This document shows, piece after piece, positions 1 through 5,769 of a DNA stretch of 8,605 bases. The stretch is from contig JAEWAH010000205.1 of NCBI GenBank assembly GCA_023391725.1, positions 1-8,605 on the forward strand, in the 5' to 3' direction. A model generated the notes under the pieces. That model worked only from the letters and a program-made list of their open reading frames with translations. It searched no databases and was not told the origin of the DNA. The translations under genes and the position numbers were made by a program. Every line of letters starts with the position of its first letter. Position 1 is the stretch's first letter. The stretch comes from Bacillota bacterium (lineage in GTDB: Bacteria; Bacillota; Clostridia; Christensenellales; Aristaeellaceae).

Positions 1-567
1 CCAGAGGGCAAGATTGCCTACACGTACCTAAAGCATAACCTGCTCATCGGCCCCGAGAGCGAAGATACCGTAAGGGGCCCCCGGCAGATCCAGTTTATCG
101 ATACGCCGTACGGCAGGCTGTCCAGCGTCATCTGCCTGGATATGGAGTACCCCGATTTTATGCGGCTGGCGGCACAGCAGGGCGTGGACATCATTTTAAG
201 CGGCGCCATCGATGGGACAGCCGCCACAAAAGGAAACCCGCTCCACTCCATCATGGCATCGTACAGGACCATCGAAAGCGGCTTTTCCCTGGCCAGGGCC
301 GGCTACTATGGGCAAAGCGTTGCCGTGGATTATCAGGGGCGCATCATCGGCGCGGCAAATCACTACACGGCGGGTGACAGGACCGTTACGGCAAGGCTCC
401 CCGTGCACGGCGTGAAAACGGTGTACGGAATGCTGGGCGATTACTTCCCGTGGCTGTGCATGATTGCCTTGGCTGCATCTGTCACGGCTGCGGTTCTTGG
501 AAAGCGGAAAAAGCTGAAAAAGACAAATCAAATCAAAGGAGATAGGTTGTATGAAAAAGCAAATTAA
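1..567 (+). CDS. Lnt-like membrane nitrilase, C-terminal part (gene A)
   Basis: The reading frame is open from base 1, so the start codon lies upstream; 188 residues are visible. They form the second half of a carbon-nitrogen hydrolase (nitrilase) domain followed by one membrane helix (about residues 149-167) and a Lys/Arg-rich tail that should be cytoplasmic. Lys11 fits the catalytic lysine and Cys45, in VICLDMEYP, fits the catalytic nucleophile; the catalytic Glu would lie upstream. This domain-then-last-helix layout is that of apolipoprotein N-acyltransferase, which N-acylates lipoproteins on the outer face of the membrane. The next gene is a clear homologue: both share TPYG, C-x-D-M-x-Y-P, E-x-GFS, a D-Y-x-G turn and a T-x-YG motif before the last helix. 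Lnt motif residues after the Cys (Tyr-Glu in E. coli) are Leu-Asp here, so the true substrate is uncertain. The stop lies 17 bases inside the next gene, suggesting translational coupling. Confidence 0.85.
   Translation, partial: PEGKIAYTYLKHNLLIGPESEDTVRGPRQIQFIDTPYGRLSSVICLDMEYPDFMRLAAQQGVDIILSGAIDGTAATKGNPLHSIMASYRTIESGFSLARAGYYGQSVAVDYQGRIIGAANHYTAGDRTVTARLPVHGVKTVYGMLGDYFPWLCMIALAASVTAAVLGKRKKLKKTNQIKGDRLYEKAN
535..541 (+). promoter_or_regulatory. Ribosome binding site of gene B inside gene A
   Basis: AAAGGAG lies nine bases before the ATG at 551 and within the coding sequence of gene A. It fixes the start of gene B and the 17-base overlap. Confidence 0.75.
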
Positions 568-2026
568 CCTGTTCAGCTTTGTACTGGGCATTGCAGGCGC
601 GGCGCTGCTCTACTTCGCGGGCTGGGAGTACAATATCCCCCTTGCCCCCTGGATCGCACTTCCCCTTCTTGTGTATCATTTCAGATCGCAGTACCGCTGG
701 TACCATACGCTGCCCGTGGCCGCCGCATCGCTTATCGCAAAGTTTTTCGCCATGCACGGCGGGTGGGATATGGGGGTCGGGCTGGAGGCCGCGTTTGCCG
801 TGGTCGTAAGCGTTCCCCTGCTGGCGGCGCTGTATCTTGACAGAGCCTTTCATAGCAAAATGAATGCTACCGTTGCGACGCTCGTTTTCCCGTTGGTCTA
901 CACGCTCCTGGACTACGGGACGACTTTTTTGAACCTGGGCATGACATGCACGCTGGCCTACACGCAATGCACGTTTTTAACCTTAATCCAGCTATCTTCG
1001 CTCTTGGGCACCTGGGCCGTTGGATTCATCGTGGCGTGGTTCGCGCCTGTGGCAGTCCTTGTTTTCAAGCATTTGTTTGAGCTGAAAAAGGCCGTCAAGC
1101 CTGCGGCGATGTTTGCCGCCGTGTTGGCGCTGGTGATCTCCTTCGGTGCGGTAAGGCTCGTCTTTAATAGACCCGATAGCGACACCGTCCGCATCGCATC
1201 GGTCACGGCGGCGCATAGCGAAGATTATTGGACCACCATCACCGACAACAATACCCCACGGGAGGACGCTTCGGCAAAAAAGCCTGAGATGGCCCAAATA
1301 AGAGATGAGTTGTTTGCGCGCAGCAAGGAGGCGGCGCAGTACGGCGCCAAGGTCATCTTCTGGTCGGAAGGCGACGCGCCCCTGTATGACGATGATTACG
1401 ATGCTTTTATCATTAAGGCACAGCAGTTTGCCAAAGAATACGGCGTTTATTTCATCCCGGCTGCTGTGGTCTTCCATTATGACCGGGCGAAAAACGACAA
1501 CATCGCCGTCATCATCGATCCCAAAGGCAATGTTCTGTACCGCTACGAGAAAACGATCTCCTGGTACCCCACCGATTCGGACGGAAAGATACCCGTCATT
1601 CAAACACCATACGGCAAAATAGCGGTCGCGATATGTTTTGATATGGACTATCCGGGCCTGATACGAAAGGCGAAGGACGCCGACATCATGCTGGTGCCCG
1701 CATATGACACGAAGAAGATCTCCGACTATCACACCAGAGTCGCATTCTTGCGGGGCGTGGAAAATGGCTTTTCCATTGTCCGCCAGGCCAACGAGGGGAC
1801 GTCCATCTCCGCAGACTACCTGGGGAATACCCTGACTTACCAAAAGTTTTTCTATACGCAGCCAAGCGTGATGATCTCGGACGTTCCCACCCGGGGAGAA
1901 GGCACGCTTTACGGCAGCATCGGCAATATTTTCCTTTTGCTTGCGGCAGCCGCCATCCCGGTGCTGTTCGCCTCGCAGATCAAGAGATTAAGGCGCAAGA
2001 GCGAACCTGCCGTGAACTATCATTGA
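551..2026 (+). CDS. Lnt-like membrane nitrilase, complete (gene B)
   Basis: The protein has 491 residues. About seven hydrophobic segments fill residues 5-204, a nitrilase domain runs from about 212 to 448, and a last helix spans about 456-475 before an Arg/Lys-rich tail. This is the Lnt architecture: an outward-facing catalytic domain between helices 7 and 8. The Glu-Lys-Cys triad fits Glu273 (WSEGD), Lys334 (YEKT) and Cys362 (AICFDMDYP). Only 28 residues separate Lys and Cys, against about 52 in E. coli Lnt, so the lid-loop region is shortened, and the Lnt Cys-Tyr-Glu is Cys-Phe-Asp. Lipoprotein N-acylation is therefore possible but not assured; an amidase or acyltransferase for another surface substrate fits equally well. 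The start is ATG with AAAGGAG nine bases upstream, inside the end of gene A. No terminator follows; the promoter for the next gene overlaps the stop codon. Confidence 0.88.
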   Translation: MKKQINLFSFVLGIAGAALLYFAGWEYNIPLAPWIALPLLVYHFRSQYRWYHTLPVAAASLIAKFFAMHGGWDMGVGLEAAFAVVVSVPLLAALYLDRAFHSKMNATVATLVFPLVYTLLDYGTTFLNLGMTCTLAYTQCTFLTLIQLSSLLGTWAVGFIVAWFAPVAVLVFKHLFELKKAVKPAAMFAAVLALVISFGAVRLVFNRPDSDTVRIASVTAAHSEDYWTTITDNNTPREDASAKKPEMAQIRDELFARSKEAAQYGAKVIFWSEGDAPLYDDDYDAFIIKAQQFAKEYGVYFIPAAVVFHYDRAKNDNIAVIIDPKGNVLYRYEKTISWYPTDSDGKIPVIQTPYGKIAVAICFDMDYPGLIRKAKDADIMLVPAYDTKKISDYHTRVAFLRGVENGFSIVRQANEGTSISADYLGNTLTYQKFFYTQPSVMISDVPTRGEGTLYGSIGNIFLLLAAAAIPVLFASQIKRLRRKSEPAVNYH

Positions 2027-2051
2027 AAGCTTGATAAACGCGCGGTATAAT
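2023..2051 (+). promoter_or_regulatory. Sigma-A type promoter for the tetR unit
   Basis: TTGAAA (2023-2028) and a perfect TATAAT (2046-2051) are separated by exactly 17 bases. Transcription should begin near 2058, giving a leader of about 27 bases before the GTG at 2085. The -35 box overlaps the stop codon (2024-2026) of the upstream Lnt-like gene. The promoter rules out translation starting at the TTG at 2031, which would lie upstream of the transcript start. Confidence 0.8.
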
Positions 2052-2058
2052 GCTTATA
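2046..2058. promoter_or_regulatory. Possible autoregulatory operator over the -10 box
   Basis: TATAA-TGC-TTATA is an inverted repeat with 5-bp arms that covers the -10 element and the predicted start site. A repressor bound here would block transcription, and TetR proteins commonly regulate their own promoter. The arms are short and AT-rich, so chance is a real alternative. Confidence 0.3.
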
Positions 2059-2072
2059 AAGTCACTTTCTGC

Positions 2073-2078
2073 AAGGAG
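2073..2078 (+). promoter_or_regulatory. Ribosome binding site fixing the tetR start
   Basis: AAGGAG ends six bases before GTG at 2085. It selects this GTG over the upstream in-frame TTG at 2031. The site lies partly in a small hairpin: CTTTCT (2065-2070) can pair with AGAAAG (2077-2082) across a 6-base loop. Confidence 0.75.
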
Positions 2079-2084
2079 AAAGCT

Positions 2085-2660
2085 GTGAAGGATACCGCTG
2101 CAAGGAACAAGATACTGGAAGCTACCATCAACAGCATCGAGATTTACGGGATCGAAGGCTGTACGATGCGGCACATCGCCCAGGAAGCGGGCGTGGCGCT
2201 TTCGTCGCTGCACTACTATTTCGAGTCGAAAGAAGTTCTCGTCGACAAGGCCCTGGAGCTTGCCATGACCAATATGTTCGACGATATCGAAAATATCTGG
2301 AAGGGTTCTGGGGTGGATCACAAGGCGGCGCTCCATCAGATCCTGACGTATCTTTTGGAAGGGGCGCTCAGATTTCCCGGGATCACCAGAGCCGGTTTGC
2401 AGCCCCTGCTCATGCAGGGGAGAACAGACAGCCTGTTTATTGTAGGGCTCAACGAATTTCTAAGTAAGGCATCCGGCGAGATGGCCAAGACTGTTCGGGT
2501 GGAGGCGGAAGACCTGCGCCTGAAGCTAATGCAGGCCTTTTCCACGATCCTGTTCCTGGGGATTGCACCGGACTCCTTTCAGGATTTTTCCGCCCAGAGC
2601 TTCCGGGAAGAAGAAAACAGGGCAAAGCTTGTGAAAAGCGTCATTGACGGTATTTTTTAG
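2085..2660 (+). CDS. TetR/AcrR-family transcriptional regulator
   Basis: The 191-residue protein is of normal length for a TetR-family repressor. Residues 7-50 form the DNA-binding domain, with the helix-turn-helix at about 27-46: TMRHIAQEAGV, a short linker, then HYYF followed by E-x-K, the usual signature. The remaining ~140 helical residues form the ligand-binding and dimerisation domain, which is not conserved enough to suggest an inducer. It starts at GTG 2085, chosen because of the AAGGAG six bases upstream and because the promoter excludes the TTG at 2031. It has its own promoter and is followed 70 bases later by a small gene and a terminator. Likely targets are its own promoter and neighbouring genes (the Lnt-like pair or yyaL), but that is inference. 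Confidence 0.9.
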   Translation: MKDTAARNKILEATINSIEIYGIEGCTMRHIAQEAGVALSSLHYYFESKEVLVDKALELAMTNMFDDIENIWKGSGVDHKAALHQILTYLLEGALRFPGITRAGLQPLLMQGRTDSLFIVGLNEFLSKASGEMAKTVRVEAEDLRLKLMQAFSTILFLGIAPDSFQDFSAQSFREEENRAKLVKSVIDGIF

Positions 2661-2690
2661 AAAGCGCCACAGGTGGAAGGGTTCAAAGCG

Positions 2691-2724
2691 TCTCTCCCCG
2701 GGCATACTGCGGGTGGGGGAGGGA
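2691..2724 (+). promoter_or_regulatory. Hairpin that could hide the ribosome binding site of the small gene
   Basis: The C/T-rich arm at 2691-2699 can pair with the G-rich arm at 2716-2724 over nine positions, eight Watson-Crick and one G-U, with a 16-base loop. The right arm is part of the purine-rich ribosome binding site (GGGGGAGGGAG, 2715-2725) of the gene starting at 2731. When formed, the stem would sequester that site. No T-run follows, so it is not an intrinsic terminator. Confidence 0.4.
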
Positions 2725-2730
2725 GAAAGA

Positions 2731-2946
2731 ATGCAGTCAAACTTACAGAATCTATTGGATAAGAATACCCGGGCGTATGAATATTACCATTCCCTGCACT
2801 CCTCTGTGCGGGCCATTGTGGATAACCACGCCGATGAGATCAAGACCCAGGAGGATCTTATCGAGATCGCCAACCGGGGGATGACCGGAGTTTTGAGGGA
2901 GTACGGCGGGATCTACGACGATAGCAGCCCGTATCCGCAGGCGTGA
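2731..2946 (+). CDS. Small protein of unknown function, 71 aa
   Basis: The ATG at 2731 is preceded at 5 bases by GGGAG, part of a long purine-rich run. An upstream in-frame extension to 2644 would overlap the tetR end and lacks a binding site, so I reject it. The product is charged and probably helical, with no signal peptide or membrane segment. Its layout (N-terminal NLQNLLDKN, then a YYHSL segment, a VRAIVDNHADEI helix and a TQEDL segment) resembles a group of short Firmicute proteins with an 'x-FY-x-SLP...I..R...I.t.edL' pattern that I know only as hypothetical. Its place directly behind tetR and before a terminator suggests it is co-transcribed with the regulator. Function is not known. 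Confidence 0.65.
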   Translation: MQSNLQNLLDKNTRAYEYYHSLHSSVRAIVDNHADEIKTQEDLIEIANRGMTGVLREYGGIYDDSSPYPQA

Positions 2947-2954
2947 ATGATACG

Positions 2955-2982
2955 AAAAAGCCCTCGCATTGCGAGGGCTTTT
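2955..2982. terminator. Intrinsic terminator, possibly bidirectional
   Basis: GCCCTCGC (2960-2967) and GCGAGGGC (2971-2978) form a perfect 8-bp stem with an ATT loop. It is followed by TTTT and preceded by AAAAA, so it could also stop minus-strand transcripts. It lies nine bases after the stop codon of the 71-aa gene and ends the tetR unit. Confidence 0.92.
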
Positions 2983-3021
2983 GTGCGTCAGGAATTGAGA
3001 AGGTGCGTATACCTCATCAAA

Positions 3022-3135
3022 CGCCTTTGGCGGCAGCTTTCCCAATGAAGGGAGCGATAACAAACATATGTTTGCCTGTCAAGTCCTGCTCCGGCCCGGT
3101 ATAGCCGGTGCTGGCAGGGGGAGAATAGCAGGCAA
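3022..3135 (+). promoter_or_regulatory. Inverted-repeat-rich leader of yyaL
   Basis: Several pairings can be read directly. CGCC (3022-3025) pairs with GGCG (3029-3032), and TTCCC (3039-3043) with GGGAG (3050-3054, one G-U). TTGCCTG (3072-3078) pairs perfectly with CAGGCAA (3129-3135) and encloses an inner stem GCTCCGGC/GCCGGTGC (3088-3095 with 3104-3111, one mismatch). I recognise none of the common riboswitch signatures (TPP, cobalamin, SAM, T-box, glycine). A structured 5' leader is possible, as are protein-binding sites on DNA. No convincing promoter could be placed in 2983-3161. Confidence 0.35.
3061..3074. promoter_or_regulatory. Perfect 14-bp palindrome, candidate operator
   Basis: CAAACATATGTTTG equals its own reverse complement. 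It lies about 90 bases before the yyaL start in the only regulatory interval of that gene. Its length suits a dimeric repressor such as a TetR or MarR protein. No second copy was noticed in the tetR promoter region. Confidence 0.45.
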
Positions 3136-3161
3136 GGAATATATTGAAATGAGGCAGACGA

Positions 3162-5204
3162 ATGCAAAACGGAAGCGGCGGCGCTCCTAACCGGCTGATG
3201 AAGGAAACCTCCCCCTACTTAAAGCAGCACGCCTTCCAGCCCGTGGACTGGCATCCCTGGGGGCAGGAAGCATTTGAAAAAGCCAAACGGGAAAACAAGC
3301 CCATCTTCCTCTCCGTGGGCTACTCCTCCTGTCACTGGTGCCACGTGATGGCCCATGAATCCTTTGAAGATGTGAAAGTAGCGGAGCTGCTAAACCGGGA
3401 TTTCGTATCCATCAAGGTGGATAGGGAAGAGCGGCCGGAGATCGATGCTGTATACATGCAGGCATGCCAGGCCATGACCGGGTCCGGGGGCTGGCCGCTC
3501 ACGGTGTTCTTGACGCCGGAGAAGCAGCCCTTCTTCGCGGGCACGTACTTCCCCAAGAACGCGGCGTATGGCCAGGTGGGGCTTATTGACCTCATAACGA
3601 CCGTTGCCCGCAAGTGGCGGGAGGACCCCACCGCCTTAAAGGAGAACGGGCTGCAAGTGGTCAAGGCTTTTGAGCAGGCGCCTTCCCCCTCGCCGGGGCG
3701 CATGACAAAGGAGCTTTTTAAGAAGGCGAAAATCGACCTGGACGCTCGCTTTGACGATCAGTACGGCGGCTTTGGCAGCGCACCCAAATTTCCCTCACCC
3801 CATGTGTTGATGTTCCTTTTAAGATACGCGCTTCTGGAACAAGATTCCCGCGCGCTGGTCATGGCGGAAAAGACGCTTTTGCAGATGTACAAGGGCGGGA
3901 TCTACGATCATCTGGGGGGCGGGTTTAGCCGTTATTCCACCGAACGCACATGGCTTATTCCCCATTTTGAAAAGATGCTCTACGATAACGCGCTGCTGGC
4001 CATGGCCTATACGGAGGCATATCAGATCAAGGGCAAGGCGCTGTACCGCCAAGTGGCCGTGGATACGCTGGACTTTGTGCTGCGGGAGATGACGGGCTCG
4101 GCGGGCGGCTTTTTTTCCGCCCAGGACGCGGACAGCCGCGGCGAGGAAGGGGCCTATTATACCTTTACTCCGGAAGAGATTATGCAGGTTCTGGGGCAGG
4201 CGGAAGGGCAGCGATTCTGCGCCCAGTATGGCGTGACAAAGAAGGGCGTGCAGGAAGGGAAAGCCATCCTCAATCGCCTGGAAGCTACTCAGGAGGAGGA
4301 TGAGCACTTTCGGCCCTTGAGAGAAAAACTCTACAACTACCGGCGCAAGACGAGGTCTCTCTTTACCGATGACAAGATCCTGGCGGCCTGGAACGGGCTG
4401 ATGATCGTGGCCCTGTGCAAAGCCGCCGTACCTTTAAATCGCCCCGATTACCTTAAGGCTGCCCGCCGGGCGGTGGATTTTGCCGAGAAGAATCTTACCG
4501 CAAACGATGGGACGCTGTACGTATCCTGGCGCGAGGGCAGGGCCATAGGAAGGGGAGGGCTAACGGAATACGCCGCCATGGCCTGGGCATACCTGGCGCT
4601 ATATGAGGCGGAGCTTAATGGCGCGCATGTGAAGAAGGCGGAGGCTCTTTGCCGGTTGATGGTGAGGAACTTCTTTGACGAAAAGCAGGGCGACTTTTTC
4701 TTAAGCGGGGCTCAGAACGATTTGATCTTCCGCCCCAAGGAGCATTATGACGGGGCCATGCCCTCGGGTAACGCCATGGCGGCCTACGTGCTCTTTAGGC
4801 TTGCCCATCTGACCGGGGATGACGCCTGGATGGAATATGCCACCCGCACCGTGGAGCGCCTGGCGGGCGTGGCCAAGGACCAGCCCACCGGCTACTGCTT
4901 TGCGCTGATTGCTGGGATGGAGCGGTGCTACCTGCCCATGGAGATCACGTGTGCGGCCCTTGGAGAAAACAATATTGCGGACTTTGCCGCTGCCATGGGG
5001 AAACGGTTTTTGCCCAATGCTATTGTAACTGCAAGGCATCTGAATGCGAAGGATATGGATGTGCCTGGCGTTTCCCGGGAGCTGGACGTCAAAGGGCATA
5101 TCGCGGCGTATTACCTGTGCACGGAAGGGGCCTGCCGGCCGGCCATGTTTTCCCTGATGGAACTGGAAGCAGCGGTGGACGGCTGCGTGCGTGTGCCTCA
5201 ATAG
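3162..5204 (+). CDS. yyaL: DUF255 thioredoxin-domain protein, YyaL family
   Basis: The 680-residue protein is full length for the YyaL / spermatogenesis-associated protein 20 family. The N-terminal part (about 8-170) is the DUF255 thioredoxin-like domain, with the hallmark run NRL-x-KETSPYL-x-QHA, PVDWHPWG and the active-site CHWC at Cys57-Cys60, followed by FVSIKVDREERPE-IDA and GGWPLTVFLTP. The rest (about 190-670) is the (alpha/alpha)6-barrel region seen in this family and related to sugar epimerases and glycosidases; it has PHFEKMLYDNA and the aromatic-rich hairpins expected. There is no signal peptide, so it should be cytoplasmic. The family's biochemical role is not settled; a redox or sugar-related function is usually proposed. 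The start is ATG with a modest TGAGG seven bases upstream. It stands alone, with a terminator before it and 565 gene-free bases after it. Confidence 0.95.
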   Translation: MQNGSGGAPNRLMKETSPYLKQHAFQPVDWHPWGQEAFEKAKRENKPIFLSVGYSSCHWCHVMAHESFEDVKVAELLNRDFVSIKVDREERPEIDAVYMQACQAMTGSGGWPLTVFLTPEKQPFFAGTYFPKNAAYGQVGLIDLITTVARKWREDPTALKENGLQVVKAFEQAPSPSPGRMTKELFKKAKIDLDARFDDQYGGFGSAPKFPSPHVLMFLLRYALLEQDSRALVMAEKTLLQMYKGGIYDHLGGGFSRYSTERTWLIPHFEKMLYDNALLAMAYTEAYQIKGKALYRQVAVDTLDFVLREMTGSAGGFFSAQDADSRGEEGAYYTFTPEEIMQVLGQAEGQRFCAQYGVTKKGVQEGKAILNRLEATQEEDEHFRPLREKLYNYRRKTRSLFTDDKILAAWNGLMIVALCKAAVPLNRPDYLKAARRAVDFAEKNLTANDGTLYVSWREGRAIGRGGLTEYAAMAWAYLALYEAELNGAHVKKAEALCRLMVRNFFDEKQGDFFLSGAQNDLIFRPKEHYDGAMPSGNAMAAYVLFRLAHLTGDDAWMEYATRTVERLAGVAKDQPTGYCFALIAGMERCYLPMEITCAALGENNIADFAAAMGKRFLPNAIVTARHLNAKDMDVPGVSRELDVKGHIAAYYLCTEGACRPAMFSLMELEAAVDGCVRVPQ

Positions 5205-5439
5205 AGAGGCGGAGCTTCCCCCTCCCTGTCTCTGTTCCATAGTTTCTATCTCCCAGGGCATCGATGGCAGATCTCTTTCTCTGCTCTCGGTGCCTTTGTT
5301 TTGTCATGAAGTATACGCTACGCTATTGGATGTATGGAGCTGGTCCTCTGGAAAAAGAGCCTCCCGTGAAAATTTTAATTGGGAATATTTTTTAATTGAT
5401 ATGCGTCATATGGTTAACGGAAATACAGGTGATGACTCC
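5205..5439. other. Gene-free stretch after yyaL
   Basis: No coding sequence with a plausible start and binding site is visible on either strand. The first ~90 bases are pyrimidine-rich and contain only a weak GAGG/CCTC hairpin with no T-run, so I cannot point to a terminator for yyaL. Bases 5369-5400 are AT-rich with short runs of A and T. Two near palindromes follow: ATATG-CGT-CATAT (5399-5411), and TGGTTAAC (5411-5418) inverted against GTTAACCA (5441-5448). Confidence 0.5.
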
Positions 5440-5621
5440 GGTTAACCACCCCGGCGCCGCGCGCCACCCCTCCAGAGCCCCCGCACCGTGCCGCGCGTCG
5501 CTTGACCGGTGTTCCGCAGTTCCGCTGCGCTCCCCTGCGTAAGGTTCGCTCCGCTCACCTTTCGCAGGGGTGGACCCGAAGGGGACGGGGTGATTGATAC
5601 GCAGCGCCGGGGTGGTCGATC
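5440..5621. repeat. GC-rich block of nested inverted repeats
   Basis: The outer arms are a perfect 13-bp inverted repeat, ACCACCCCGGCGC (5445-5457) and its complement at 5604-5616. Inside it, CACCCC (5465-5470) pairs with GGGGTG (5587-5592), extended by TCC/GGA (5471-5473 with 5583-5585) past one bulged base. At the core, CCCCTGCG (5532-5539) pairs with CGCAGGGG (5563-5570), then after one mismatch AAGGT pairs with ACCTT, leaving an 11-base loop. Smaller hairpins sit at 5484-5511 (CACCG/CGGTG) and 5515-5529 (CGCAG/CTGCG). Composition differs sharply from the AT-rich DNA just upstream. It looks like a dispersed intergenic repeat or a miniature element; no target-site duplication or transposase is visible. 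A structured RNA is the alternative. Confidence 0.6.
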
Positions 5622-5690
5622 GCAGGGCGCTTTTGTTCGCGTGCCGTTCCATACCTTTCCTGCGGATGGGCATGAGCTGGTTTGGCTTCG

Positions 5691-5719
5691 TTTTCGCTAG
5701 CCGCTTTTTCTGGTATACT
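5691..5719 (+). promoter_or_regulatory. Probable extended -10 promoter of the redox operon
   Basis: TGGTATACT (5711-5719) is an extended -10 element: TG, one base, then TATACT, which matches TATAAT at five of six positions. At the 17-base spacing the -35 region reads TTTTCG, which is weak, as tolerated with an extended -10. Transcription would start near 5726, giving a leader of about 44 bases before the ATG at 5770. An alternative, TTGACT (5719-5724) with TATTTT 15 bases later, is less convincing. Confidence 0.45.
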
Positions 5720-5756
5720 TGACTACATATGCAACTATCTATTTTTTCCGACGAAT

Positions 5757-5763
5757 AAGGAGG
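5757..5763 (+). promoter_or_regulatory. Ribosome binding site fixing the lipoprotein start
   Basis: AAGGAGG ends six bases before ATG 5770. It excludes the upstream in-frame TTG at 5719, which also overlaps the promoter and would spoil the signal peptide. Confidence 0.85.
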
Positions 5764-5769
5764 TACCTG

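Noticed and set aside
992..1843. Long minus-strand open frame (283 codons) inside the Lnt-like gene
   Set aside because: Complement of a clearly conserved nitrilase coding region; no domain of its own.
2031..2051. TTGATA at 2031-2036 as -35 box for TATAAT
   Set aside because: The spacing is only nine bases; TTGAAA at 2023 gives the ideal 17.
2031..2084. TTG start for tetR giving 18 extra residues
   Set aside because: It lies within the promoter and upstream of the predicted transcript start; GTG 2085 has AAGGAG at six bases.
2644..2730. N-terminal extension of the 71-aa protein
   Set aside because: It begins inside tetR without a binding site, while ATG 2731 follows a purine-rich run directly.
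5206..5224. GAGG...CCTC hairpin as terminator of yyaL
   Set aside because: The stem is short and interrupted, and no T-run follows.
5301..5329. TTGTCA with TATTGG at 17 bases as a promoter
   Set aside because: The -10 matches only three of six positions and no gene follows within 400 bases.
5191..5445. 84-codon + strand frame after yyaL
   Set aside because: It starts inside yyaL in another frame, has no binding site and runs through composition-shifted intergenic DNA.
5509..5700. 63-codon + strand frame in the palindromic block
   Set aside because: It is explained by the inverted-repeat sequence; no start signal or protein-like character.
5719..5769. TTG start for the thioredoxin lipoprotein
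   Set aside because: It overlaps the promoter and would put 17 residues before a normal lipoprotein signal; AAGGAGG fits ATG 5770.
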